The position numbers and the translations under genes are program-made. The notes below the pieces were generated by a model. It did not search any database. It was given only the letters and a program-made list of their open reading frames with translations, and was not told the DNA's origin. From the NCBI RefSeq assembly GCF_016545825.1, contig NC_052614.1:56303864-56367863 (forward strand): a stretch of 64,000 nt of DNA, in the 5' to 3' direction. Below are positions 45,291 through 56,595 of this stretch, piece by piece. Source of the DNA: Eucalyptus grandis. Lineage: Eukaryota; Streptophyta; Magnoliopsida; Myrtales; Myrtaceae. Within the stretch, counting starts at the first letter, position 1. Each line of letters opens with the position of its first letter.

Positions 45291-46453
45291 CCTTTTTGAT
45301 GAGATTAAGTTAGGGCAACATATGCAATTTCAAAAGATTGGGGATTTGATTTGCATATTGTCAAAATATGGAGATGCCAATTGAAGTGCGTGGAAAATGG
45401 TTTTAGGGATTTATTACTTTTTCCCTTTTGACCTATCTTAAGGGTTGTATCAGGTAAACTAAAAAGCTTTGAAATATTGATCACCCATCTAATCTAATCC
45501 AAAGTAATAAAAGGTGGAGATGAATGATGGGCCACATGGCTCGAACAATGAGCTATTTGATGAGTTGGGGGCCAATGTTGCAGTGTCGTGGCCCCACCTG
45601 TCATTTATATCTTGTTTTGGGGGGTCATCGTGTGGCCTTTATATTAACAACTTAATATGCTTACTATAATTCATCAATAACAACACATAATTCGGCTGTT
45701 CAATTGATAAATTTAGATCTAACACATATTTTATATTAACAAACCAACTCTGTGCTTTTATAGCATGCGGGCACCCCATTAGCTTCTCCAAAGTAAATGA
45801 GCTATTTTTGCATAATGTCTTAAGAGTGGGCAAGCTTTTGGGGTTACGTCTGTTACCAACATGCTGCTCTAGAATTCCAGATTTTCTACCAAAAGATGGA
45901 ATTATTGGATAGCAAACAGACAGGGCCTCTCCATTTTGTTTTAATATTGACAAAGAAGTCCACCTTAGATAGGTTATTTATGAGACTATGACTTATGCTT
46001 AGGTCTATGACTAGGTAAGATGCACAAGTTAAGTCAATATAAAAATTTTGGGCTTTTTCTTTTGGGATTATATTTTTTCTGTCAACCAAACTGCAATGCT
46101 CAATAGATGACGTATTTGTTTACATTATCTCGACTTATGATTCTCCCATTGCGATTGCTGAAATTTTGTCTAGGCCTAGCTAAATGCTAAAATTTTGCTT
46201 ATGCACGATTCGGTAGACATTTGGTAACTGTAGCCATCGTGTCAATACTATTGTCTTCAGAAATTTATATAATCATAGATGAAAAACATATCAAGTGAGT
46301 TCTATTAATTTAGCCTATAAGTTATTATTTGTACTTAATTACTGTTTCGATGTACTTCATACCTTTTCAAGTTAAGATTTCGACAATCCCACATATGGTG
46401 CGTGGGTATGAATTTAATCTAGTAACTAAAGAATGTGCTTTTATGCCTTGCAG
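44382..46453 (+). other. TNL intron 1
   Basis: A 2,072-bp intron between TIR and NB-ARC exons, with ends gtaaaac and 'ttatgccttgcag'. It contains the GA-microsatellite duplication (44,967-45,290). A reverse-strand open frame at 45,639-45,953 has no recognisable domain. TNL introns between these domains are normally far shorter, so this one has grown by insertion and duplication. Confidence 0.7.
44967..45290. repeat. ~160-bp tandem duplication, each unit ending in (GA)n
   Basis: Both units share 'tcatgggaggtccaaatcga', 'ggatgggcaaccttgat', 'ggaggcaacgacttttgcca' and 'cggtggcca', and end in GA arrays at 45,094-45,139 and 45,250-45,289. Unit 1 carries an extra GTAGCTGGGTGCAGCC-type segment. The duplication includes the microsatellite, so slippage or unequal exchange at the repeat may have caused it. 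Confidence 0.8.
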
Positions 46454-47556
46454 CCAAGCAGCGATTGTCAAATTAGTTGTTAAAGAGGTTTTGAAGAAGC
46501 TGAAGATAAAACAAAAATCAGTGACTGAATATTTAGTTGGAATTGATGATCGGATAAAAGAGTTGACAAAGTTTTTAGATGTCAGTCACGATGATGTACG
46601 GCTCATTGGAATTTATGGAATGGGTGGCATCGGTAAAACAACTATTGCCAAGGTCATCTTTAATAAATTATGTTCACACTTTGGGAAGTGTTGTAGCTTT
46701 CTTGATGACATTCGTGAAAGGTTGAATAAGGAGGGCATAGTCTCGTTGCAGAAGCAATTACTATCTGACATTGGTGGTTCTGGAACTATAGGAGATATCG
46801 ACAATAGTGAAGGAGGAATGAGGAGGATTAGAGAAACACTTAGCAATAAGAAGGTCTTGGTGGTTTTGGATGACGTTGATAAGAAAGAGCTCATTAATGA
46901 TCTAATAGGAAATTCCAAATTATATCCAGGATCTAGGATAATTGTTACAACAAGAAACACTTATGTTCTAGAAGTTGAGGGATATAAGGGTGAAACTCAA
47001 CAGTATGAGATGTTAAAGATGGATGCTGGTTCTGCACTTCAGCTTTTTGGTTGGCATGCCTTTAGTGGAGACTTTCCTTCAGATGATTATTGCCGGCTTT
47101 CAAGTGACATTGTCTCAACTACGGGAGGGCTTCCATTAGCTATTCAAGTGATAGGTTCATTGCTCAAGGGGAAACGCCAAGAAATTTGGGAAGAGACATT
47201 GGAAAAGTTAAGGAATGTTCTTGCGAAAGAGATTCTAGAGAAGTTAAGGATTAGCTATGATGATCTAGAAGAACATCAAAAACAAATTTTTCTCGATATA
47301 GCGTGCTTCTTTGTCAACAAGAATAAGATCGATGCAATTTACATGTGGATTGATTGTAAATTTTATCCAAAGGGAGGAATTGAAGTCCTTACCAATAGGT
47401 GCTTGATAAAGATATTGGACAATGATAAGTTTTGGATGCACGATCAACTTATAGCACTGGGAAGGCATATTGTCCGTGAAAACAATCAAATGACCACAAA
47501 AGCATAGTAGGTTGTGGATTGCAAATGAGGCCCTTCAAATCATAGGAACCAAAAAG
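46454..47556 (+). CDS. TNL exon 2: NB-ARC domain
   Basis: ATP/ADP-binding switch domain. P-loop GMGGIGKTT, kinase-2 KKVLVVLDDVD, RNBS-B GSRIIVTTRN, GGLPLAIQVIG, IFLDIACFF and MHD (KFWMHDQL) are all present, in order and intact. Shortly after MHD the frame runs into TAG at 47,505, while the family sequence up to the donor (AAAAAG|gtaagt, 47,556) continues in a shifted frame. A sequencing or assembly error at the A-rich spot near 47,495 cannot be excluded. Confidence 0.8.
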
Positions 47557-48147
47557 GTAAGTTAGAAACGTCTCATTTTCAAATAAAAGTGGTATATCCT
47601 AGGATTGGAGATTCTTTTTCTTTTTCTTTTTTTTTCCTTTTGTTTAGGAAATTTATCAATTTTTTCCTGCCCATTTGAGTTGTAAAACATAGTGGTTGGA
47701 AGTTGACAAACTTCTTGGCATCATTGCAAAATTTCACTTGCAGACAAAGCGCAAGGTTCAAGCGCTTGAGATATCTACAGATGGTTCCCCCATAGAGATT
47801 ATAAATGAAGACTTTGAAAGGTTGCCGAACCTAAGATTCCTCGATTTAGAAAGGGGAACTTATGTTGGGGACTTTGCAAGGTGTCATTCAAATTTGAGAT
47901 GGTTTTCTTGGTGTAATCCTCCTGTTTGGGGGTATAAAAGGATGAAAGTACTCGATTTGGATTTTAGGGCAAGCAATTTGTATTTGGATAAGCTTGTTGT
48001 TTGTAAACTTCACCACCTTAACTTCAAGGATGATTCAAAAGGATGGGATTTGTTCAAGGTAAATTACATGTTTTAAATTCTAGTCTAATAGTTCCCTTGT
48101 GTACACTATAATGGTTCTCTAACTCGACATGTCATTCATTTTTACAG

Positions 48148-49766
48148 AGAGCAGAAAATTTGAAAGTTCTATCTATTACTTGGTGTTCGGCATAATGACA
48201 ATCCCAAACATCTCTAGATGCTCGGCTTTAGAGAGATTGACTCTTTTTCGATGCTCTAGTCTAAAGAGAATTGAAAACTTCATCGGAGATCTACAATCAT
48301 TGATTGAGTTAAAGATTATAGAGTGCTCGAATTTAACTTATTTGCCAAAAGAAGTGGGGGCACTGGTGAAGCTCGAGTGTTTCTCCTTGCACATTGTAAA
48401 AGGTTGAGAGAACTTCCGACTCACTTGGGAATTTGACCTCATTGAAAGAGTTAGACTTGTCAGGTACTTGCATTGCCATACTTCCAAATTCCATTGGAAT
48501 GTTAAAATTTAAATATTCGTAGTTTGAAACTTGAGAATTTTTCTTTTGATAGGAACGATAATAATGGAACTTCCCAGCTTCATTTTACAGTTAAAATCAT
48601 TAGAGATCTTGCGCTTTCCATTGTGGCCATTGAATGTCAAGTATCTTGATTGGCAATTAACTTGTGGCATCAGCACTTTGGTAAATCTTAAAGAGCTGGA
48701 TCTCTCTAGGCGTAATAGAATGAAATGTGAAATTCTCGTTGAAAGTGAAGGGAAAATCATGAGGTTTCATGACCTCCACATCCTAGACTTAACCGATTGT
48801 CATGAGATTCAAGAGTTACCGGAGCTTCCCATAAGTTTGACCTATCTACATCTTCAAGACATATCATTGGTCAGAAAACCTATCTTGTCAAAACTTACTA
48901 ATTTGGTTACTCTGCTACTACGTGATGGCTCTGATTATGAAGGCAAATCAAAGCTAATCCCAGGATGCGACTTAAGGGGGATTGTGAATTTATCTAGACT
49001 GAAATGGGTGGAGTTAAGACTGCTGAACGTCCTTGCAAATTCACAGTTGACTTATCCTTCTCAACCACAAGAGATTGTTTTGGGACACTTGGACTCAAAA
49101 CCCCCTATGCAGCTTCCATCCTCCAACTGGAGGTGGAGAAATTTGTCAACTTTAGAGATCTATTATTGCGAAGTGGAAGACATTTCGCTAGATGGACTAT
49201 CACGACTGGAGAACTTAAGGGTTTTCGCATGTGACCGGCTTCAGAGATTATCCATTCCTTTGGAATTAAGGAAGCTGCAGCAAGCGACGGTGAAATATTG
49301 TCAAGACCTAGTTGAGATACAAGTTGTGGATGTTTCAAAATCATTGGAAGGCTTGATTGTCACTCATTGCAAATCTTTGACAATAATAAGTGGGTTATCA
49401 TACTTGAAGAACCTGGAGAGATTGAAAATTAAATATTGCAATGTACTTACTAATGTTGAGGGCCTAAACGAGCTGGAGTCTTTGAAAGCTTTGTGGGTCT
49501 ACTGTTGCTCGTCGTTGAGATGGTTGATTGATGCATCTTGCACAAAAATACCAGATGATTGCATTGTCTATATAGTGGGGTGTGGATACTTTATCAAAGA
49601 ATCTTTCAAAAAATTTTTGGGTGCGGAGGGAAAGCCTTTGAAGCATTACAGAAAGCAGATCCTCCAGAATACATCAAAGAAGGTGCGGAATCTTCTTCAC
49701 CAATATTTAATTCCTTTTTTGGCCAAATATCCTCTTCCTTTCTCCACACAATATCCGCCCTTTTAA
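48148..49766 (+). pseudogene. TNL LRR exon, with frameshifts
   Basis: Leucine-rich repeats that recognise or sense effectors, in the family style LxxLxxLxLxxC. It starts after tttttacag as RAENLKVLSITWCS. At least three single-base shifts and a stop cluster disrupt 48,185-48,525. The remaining open frame (48,531-49,766) holds about ten LRRs, including 'LEGLIVTHCKSLTIISGL' and 'LERLKIKYCNVLTNVEGL', and a basic C-terminal tail (PLKHYRKQIL). No post-LRR domain of the usual kind follows. Confidence 0.75.
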
Positions 49767-50090
49767 AGTTGCCATTTTTTTTGTTGCACCCTAATTTATT
49801 AGGTGGATGATTTATTTCCGCTGATTCTGGTGTTAGACATTTGCGGTTCCTAAAGCAATCTTTCCCCCCTCTTTTGTGGTTCCCATTTTATGTTGTGCTT
49901 TAATTACTTAGGTTGCATATTTTTTTTTCTATCTTCGTCATTCATCTCTACTTGCCTTTTTAGTGTTGTAATAGTGCCAGTGAACTCAATGAATCATTCT
50001 TTTAATATTAATCATCAAAATTACTTTCATAGACAAGAAGTTAGATAATCAATCGCCAATTATAGATTTCAAAAGCAATTGATAAAAAGG
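49767..50090 (+). other. TNL 3' flank
   Basis: Sequence just after the stop ('gccattttttttgttgcac', 'ttaggtgg') recurs near 52,165-52,210 as part of a second TNL 3' end. It is probably untranslated region. Confidence 0.5.
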
Positions 50091-50473
50091 AACAAGTAGG
50101 GGTGAGCATGTCGGATTGCCTAGATCGGGAATCGTTCGGACTAGACCGGACTGGCCGGTGTGGTCCTGTTTCTAGAGGAATCGGTCTAGTTCCTGGTTCC
50201 ATAAAAATGGAACTAGTGATTGTTAGTCCGATTTCTGGTTTCTGGGGAATCGACCGGACTAGACCGGACCGACTTTTTTTTTTTTTTAATATATAATTTT
50301 TAATTTCTTAAAAATAGTAACAACTCTAGTATTTTTTTAAAATTTATTTATTTTTTTGCTAAGTGATTGGTTCCATGGGACTGGACCGTTGGTTCCCAGT
50401 CCTAGGACTGTCCAGTCCAGTCCCCAATCCCAAAAATTGGGAACTGAGAACCGATCACCCTTAGAAACAAGTA
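50091..50473. mobile_element. hAT-type MITE (gggtgagca) with 8-bp target duplication
   Basis: The element, about 50,099-50,465, starts ggggtgagcatg and ends gatcacccttaga. The reverse of the end, taagggtgatc, is an imperfect match to the start. The flanking octamer AACAAGTA occurs at 50,091-50,098 and 50,466-50,473. An 8-bp duplication and this terminal motif point to the hAT superfamily. Internal sequence is a string of ggttcc/ggaacc and ggaccgg phrases. Non-coding. Confidence 0.7.
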
Positions 50474-51368
50474 AGAAAGAAGCATCACAACCCCTTCAAG
50501 TTGCCGGGTTTAATGAAAAGATACGAGCTGGAAATAAATCGTTAGTAACTTTTTAATGATTGGTGCCTGTCATTGGAAGAAGATTAAGACATTAAAAAGG
50601 CAACCCACCATGAAAGGTAATCTACAAATAGGAAGTGTAAATAAAAGAAATAATACCCACCAACTCTAGCCTAGCATTAATGGACTTAAAGTAAATACAC
50701 TACATCACTAAATCTAGCATTCATGTACCAAAGACAATCTTTTGACATGAATTGTACAATTTATTAAGTTACAAATAATTATATGCAATAAAGTGAAAAG
50801 ACTATCTCACGAATGGGACAGTGTATAAAATTTTAATTATTGTACCACCTTAAGTTCACTTTGTTAACAAGTTAACAATTGCAAGATACAAAGTAATCTT
50901 AGGAGTGAGACTTGTCAAGATGTGAATTAAGTATTTTAAGTGCCTAGATGCAATAATTTGTGTATCAATAGAAATTAGTCAAGCTAAATGTCACTATAAT
51001 ATTCAAAAAGAAATTTAAAAATATTTCTATCGGTGCCATTTTTGAATAATTATAGCAGTATTGAGAAAATGTTTCTCAAGCGACCTCATCTACCCTTAAT
51101 TTAATGGTTAATGAGAAAATGAATAGTTACCGTCCTCCAATCAATAGTGGTCAAAACCACTACTAGAAAGTTTCATTTACAGTGGCATTCCAATTTTCTA
51201 ACCCCCCCCCCCCTCCTCCTCCTTAGAAAAGGGAATCTGTGATGAGATAGTACTCCTAGGTAGATAATTATCTTACTCGATGTTTAATTTAAATTTACAT
51301 CACATTTATATTTGCGCTAGTTGGATTGTGGGTAAGTATGCAAAAAGTTTAGTGTATATCCAATAAAT
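50474..51368. other. AT-rich intergenic sequence
   Basis: No supported feature except a C run at 51,204-51,213. Nothing here is recognised. Confidence 0.4.
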
Positions 51369-51965
51369 ATGTTGTTTGGCTCTCCCATTGAAATTGTTAC
51401 GTCACAGGATTCCTTCACAATCCGATTCCACCTTAGAGCAAAGAAGCCCAGTGGAGTGTGGTTTGGGTCTGTTTGTGGAATAGAGAGAGAAAAGGAAGGC
51501 GTCGACCCCGATTCAGTGACATATGAAGGATTGATTGCTGACGTGAAAAGTTTCGGCTTTCGTTTCGAGAGAATGTGGTACGAGAGCAAGGGGACTTTGC
51601 CAGAGCGAATAGAGATCATTAGTGATGGGGGTGTGAATACAATGTTGGACAGCGCATGTAGACAAGGATTCATTATTCATTTGTACGTCGAGGGAAGGGT
51701 TGACAGTGAGTGGGAGGGAGAATACGATGAGGAGATGATGAAGATGTTAAGGGAGGAACAGAGAATGAAGATTGACGTGTATTCCAATGAGGATGGGGCT
51801 AAGGGGGACGTTTCATGTCCTAATGAAGACTCAAACTCTGCACTCGTGGGGGGTGAAAGCGAAACTCATGGCAACTCCTTCGTTGATGATTCCGAGTTAG
51901 GGCAGGGCAATGCTGAATGTTTTGAGGCTACAACGTCAAATGCAGAAGAAGATTTAGACTGTTAA
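51369..51965 (+). pseudogene. Mutator-like transposase N-terminal region (PB1-like), fragment
   Basis: The 198-residue frame resembles the N-terminus of plant MULE (MuDR) transposase-related proteins. It has a PB1-like domain with FTIRFHLRAKKPSG, then DPDSVTYEGLIADVKSFGF, the WYESKGTLPERIEIISDG loop and GFIIHLYVEG. An acidic low-complexity tail (EWEGEYDEE to EEDLDC) follows, as in that family. The DNA-binding, DDE and SWIM parts are absent before the stop at 51,963. It may be a deleted MULE or a host gene of MULE origin. Assignment rests on motif resemblance only. Confidence 0.5.
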
Positions 51966-51979
51966 AAAACAGGCGGAGC

Positions 51980-52260
51980 TCCATGAAAAACTTACAGATG
52001 AGGAAACAATAACTTTGGAGCATTATGGAGAGGAGATTTTTCTGAATACATTAAACATGAACAAGGTTCGACATCTTCCTCATTGTGTGGGATTTTTGTT
52101 CAATTCCTTTTTAGGTCAAATCTCTTCCTTTCCTTAGCCACACATATATCCGCCCTTTTAAAAGTTGCCATTTTTTGTTTGTTGCACTGTAATTTCTTAG
52201 GTGGCTGATCGTTTCCTTGCATTAGTCACTTAACTCTACTTACCTTTTTGGTGTGGGATA
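51980..52260 (+). pseudogene. Second copy of a TNL 3' end
   Basis: This aligns with the last ~200 bases of the TNL gene and its 3' flank (49,620-49,830). Shared landmarks are 'ttgaagcatta/tggagcattatgg', 'aatacat', 'aattcctttttaggtcaaat' / 'aattccttttttggccaaat', 'atccgcccttttaaa' and 'gttgccatttttt'. The stop and frame are not conserved. Nothing else of that TNL is present. Confidence 0.6.
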
Positions 52261-54026
52261 GTCTTAGTTCTTTAATAGTGCTAGCAAACTAATATTATCT
52301 CTCTATGTATTACTTCATTAAAATTGCTTTCACAGATAACATGCTAGATAATAGATCACAAATTATTGATTTCAAAAACAATATATGATTTCTTTGTCAA
52401 CTATTTTTTTCTTTTTTAAAGTTTTGCAATTGACATAGTTAATGCACAAATTTAATACTGTTCATATAATAAAAATAATTATGAACTAGTTGATTCGATT
52501 ATTCCATTAATGTGCTTTGGAGAAATTAATGTCCAATTCGTATTTGTATGAAAGGGGAAAAAAACACAAGAACTCATTAAATTCTGCCAAGTGTCGTCAC
52601 ATGGAAAAACAAATGATGAAGGTAGATAATTGGTTGTGTGTGTATATATTTGGTCGGTATATATATATATTGAATATTATGATGATTTATCTCCTATGAA
52701 TCTGTTGGTTTGCCTCTCGAGTAAACATAATTGGATCATTTGTTTTGCCTTTTTCTTTATTATTTCTGTTAGACTATTTATGCAAATTAATATAGGGCTA
52801 ATCCATCCACCCGCAGATTAAGCAATAAATGTGTTACACATTTGTTTGCTATTTTGCCGATGCATGCATATACAGTGGGCTTCACTATTGAGTTAGGATG
52901 TAATTTTTATGTCAAAGTAAATTAAGGCACATACTGCTTTGGGAAAATAGTCACACATTGAGTTGGGATGTAACTTTTATACGAGTGAACATATTATTTC
53001 ACTAAAGACTGTGACTTATGAAGAAAAGAGACTCTAACTAATTTCAAAGCATTTCACTTTAGAATAAGGAAGAATACAAAAACATTAATACTTTCATAAA
53101 CTGATTTAAAACAATGTGTCCCATGGTTATGGATTTTTCATTCAAAAAGTAGAAAATAAAACTCCTTTTTAGTTACAGAATGCAAAGCAATTGAATTTAT
53201 CCTAGTATTTTAACTGAAATAGATAATTAACATTTGAAGATGGTAGTACATGAAGTACCATGTGTAACTAAAGTGAAATAAGATGAAGATTTAAAGTTTA
53301 CTAAATTAATAACATAAATAATAGAAAGAGAAATGAAACTGGATATAGATTTTGGTTAATTACAATTTCAGTCCTAACCTATTGTATGGATTCCAATATA
53401 GTTCTAAATCTTTCAATTGTTCCAATATAATTCTATATCTTTTGGCCAGTCATTATCGTCTTGCATGGCACGATTGGCAATTTGACGTGGAAAAAATTAA
53501 ACGAAACAACATTGTTTTATTTGGAAGAATGTGCAACATGTAACAAAAAAAAAAATTGACTAAACCACAAAAATCCCCAAATGAACTCCCCTAATTCGCT
53601 GACAACGTCGATTTCCATCGGGATCCCCAATTTCCTCAAACCGAACCATAGTTTGCCATCACAATCACCAATTTCCACTCAACTGCGTCAACGTCTAGAG
53701 AAGAGATTAGCTATCTTGAAATTTTGCAACAGAAACGATAAAGAGCGCTCATGTTAGGTGTACATTGAAGTTGACAGCCTTCAATTTTTTTTCAAAAACC
53801 AGAAGAAAAAGACAAAAAAAAGGGTCTAAAGGTAAATATTTCATTGCGGTCTCTCTAAGTGTATTGCCTTTCTCTTTCTTATAATCCGTTTGTGTTGGGA
53901 GACTATTGCTGGTGCTGCTAGTGAGACCATATTGGCGCATGTTAATGGGATTGTAAGTAGTGGTTTTGTTTGAATTATTAGTTTTTACTGGCTTTTTTGG
54001 TTCATTGTGAATTCTAGTCATGTCAG
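52261..54026. other. AT-rich sequence between the two MULE-like pieces
   Basis: No transposase core is visible. It includes a TA-rich stretch at ~52,640-52,680 and a repeat-like phrase at 53,360-53,450 ('ttccaatataattctatatc'). If the flanking pieces are one gene, this would be an intron or a deletion scar with foreign sequence. Confidence 0.4.
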
Positions 54027-54338
54027 CTCAAGAGTACAAGTGCTAAACATGGCAAGAGGCAGAGAGATGATGATCATGCAAGCCACACCAACACCACAGC
54101 AAAGGACTCTACTCGTGGCCAGCAGAGTGGCATTTCCCAGCATGTTACAAGAAGGACAACAAGACAAGCAGCAAAAAAACCACCACCAGTTGAAGTAGTA
54201 GCACTTCCCGTTGAAGCTGTAGGCCCATCAAGAAAGAAGAAAAAGAATGACAGCAAGCAGGCCAATCCTATAAGAAGTGCCAGGCTTATGAAAGGCACAA
54301 CTGGAGGGACAAGTGATATCGTGCATCTAGATCAATAG
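54027..54338 (+). pseudogene. MULE-like C-terminal exon
   Basis: After 'ctagtcatgtcag', an acceptor-like site, the frame from 54,027 to TAG 54,336-54,338 encodes 103 residues. They are basic and Ser/Thr/Gln-rich (HGKRQRDDDHAS, HVTRRTTRQAAKKPPP, GPSRKKKKNDSKQ, NPIRSARLMKG). This resembles the tail after the SWIM zinc finger in plant MULE proteins. It has no ATG of its own. The composition-based match is weak alone but fits the N-terminal piece 2 kb upstream on the same strand. Confidence 0.4.
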
Positions 54339-56595
54339 TCACCTGGGATGTTTGACTAGATTGTGAGATCATTGTAGTGTGACTTTTCATTTTTTGGTGG
54401 ATTCTGGATTCAGTGAACTAGTATGGTTGGATTGATAATATACTTATGACGTATTGCTTGCAAATGTCCTGCTTTTAGCAATTAACACGACTATCTTTTG
54501 TGATCCCTCTCTTATTGCAATCTGCTTTCACTGTTTCATTGCTGAATACACATCGGTTGATTAGATGATGTCATGCTAGATTGTCTATAGAACACTTGTT
54601 GCAAGCCCAGTTGTTCGTGTAAAACTACTTTTTTTTTACAAAATCCTAGCTCCATTATACCAATTTCAAAAATTTAGGCTCAATCTAATATGACAGATTG
54701 GAGCCAACAAGTCATGTGTATGCAAGTCCAGTGATATGTGCAAAATGCTCATTAAATTTCATTTATGCAAAACATGTCCATGACTAGAAAACAAGTTTTA
54801 GAACAGCTCATACGTGCCTAAACACAACTCTACCAACATAGTTCATGGCAGACTCAACACATCCTTCCCTTTAACCTTCCCACACATGTGAGCTAAAATA
54901 ACTGGGGACACTCAACACGATCCATATTGTCTTCAATCTGGATTTGTCTTCCTATACATATTGTCTTCAATCTGGATTTGTCTTCCTATAACTTTGTCCC
55001 TTCTTGTTTCAAACACCATTTGTGTGTGTTCCCTGCTTCAGCCCTTTTGCATACCACTAGCTTTTGAAAACGGGTTTTTCATTTTAAGAAAAACTGTTGA
55101 TTTGAATATAATCAAATGGCACATCATACTACATAAGAAACACTCAATTAAGTACGATAATTGTTGCTTTTCATTAGTCGAACCTCGTTTATTTGGTCCG
55201 GTGCTTTAAAAGGCAAATCACGATGCGGTTTTTGAGTGTCCGCCCTGATAAGGAAACTGATGGGACCAGAAAAAATTTATTCACTTCTTGAATTAAGGAA
55301 AGTGCGGAGGAAATCGGCGGTGCCTCAAGATTGCACCTGCACAGGACTAGCAAATGCACCTTATTAAACCAGCAAATATGCCATTATTACCTAGAATTCA
55401 TTTTGTAAATGACAATGTACAAGGTGAATAAAATTAAATATTGGAATAATCTCGCTTTTCTTATCGCTCGACCTGAGCCTGATAACATCTCAACACATGA
55501 TCGGTTGATGTGATAATATGTGTAAACAATACTAACAACCTCACTTACTCCATTTCTTGAGGGAAGGAAAGGTAAAACTCTCTAGTTTTCTGGAGTCCTG
55601 CCATCTGTCACGCTGTGTACTCTCATATGAAATTGATCGCCCGTTGGAGGAAGAGCATGATCGTCGTCGTCGTTGTCACCATCCGTGGTTTTTTGTCTGG
55701 CAAAGAACCATCATTTCGAATCAGGTTTTGGCCGTCAACAATCAGAAACCTCTCGATCCCTTTCACAACCTACTCCTCTTTTAGTCCACCGTTCGTTCGT
55801 CATCACTTCCTCTTCGGAGTGACCTCTGTTTCTTCAGTCCGCAGAAGAGACTGAAGGATGGCCACCATTGCAAGACTGATATCAGTTGTGCTAGCGTTTG
55901 CCAGACAATCATACAATGGACTTAATAGTTGCGAATTCGCAATGCAATTAGTACAGAAGATATACAGCTAAAACCATCAGTAGAGTCGAGCACGAAAGCT
56001 TAACCAAACTCTCTGTAGCTTGCAAAATCATGTGATCTCATGTTCTATGCTCGAACATGACGCCCGTAGCTCTCCTTCAAGCTTATACTTCGGTCGCACT
56101 GTTGCCTTCGAATACTTCGTCTGAGATTCTGATTCTTTCTGCTTTCAACAATACTCATTTATGTTAGGCCACAAAACCAAATATGACCTGTGGTGCGGAA
56201 TTTGATTAGTCCCGGTGCTCCATGTTTTTGCATTATGGAGAGAGTGACGAGGTTCCGTGAACACTAGGTGTTTGTGAAAATTCCTTGGTGAAGTATGGAG
56301 GTGAATACCAGTATAGTGGTCAGCCTAAATGGTGCCAACTAAAGAACATGGAAAGGCAAGATACTTGATTTGCTTTATCGCAAGGAAGTGCATGGTCCCA
56401 TAGAGTGACGAGGCCAAGCCCGATTCCACTGACCAACAATGGCGGGCTTTGGCAACCCTGTTTGCAAGAGAATTGGCCTCGGTCGCAGGAGCGATGAATA
56501 ATTTCAGTGGACATCAGATTGGCCGGCGGCATCTTGCAATCAAGTACAGAAGAGCTTGGGTGGTCAATGCTGTATGAAGTTGAAACGTTCGGAAG
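54339..56595. other. Intergenic sequence
   Basis: It contains a perfect 34-bp tandem duplication (54,923-54,990, listed separately). Open frames around 55,557-55,860 in two phases have no recognisable domain. The last 250 bases would be the promoter and leader of the F-box pseudogene. Confidence 0.4.
54923..54990. repeat. Perfect 34-bp tandem duplication
   Basis: The unit beginning 'catattgtcttcaatctgga' at 54,923-54,956 is repeated exactly at 54,957-54,990. Confidence 0.9.

Larger units (their letters stand above)
43885..49766 (+). pseudogene. TIR-NBS-LRR disease-resistance gene (TNL), frameshifted
   Basis: The gene has four recognisable exon groups. Exon 1 (43,885-44,381) is the TIR domain; exon 2 (46,454-47,556) is NB-ARC; exon 3 (47,744-48,058) is the NB-ARC-LRR linker and first LRRs; the last (48,148-49,766) is the LRR exon. 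GT-AG junctions join in phase. TNLs are intracellular immune receptors; TIR domains with the conserved Glu cleave NAD+. TIR and NB-ARC look functional. Lesions: a frame change near 47,490-47,505 gives TAG at 47,505, so 'HSRLWIANEALQIIGTKK' lies in another frame; one-base shifts at ~48,190, ~48,395 and ~48,435; and stops around 48,500-48,520. From 48,531 the LRR frame is open for 411 residues. Pseudogene, or a truncated TIR-NBS gene. Confidence 0.85.

Noticed and set aside
53749..54298. Reverse-strand frames over the MULE-like C-terminal exon
   Set aside because: These are low-complexity shadows; the plus-strand frame has an acceptor site and family-like composition.
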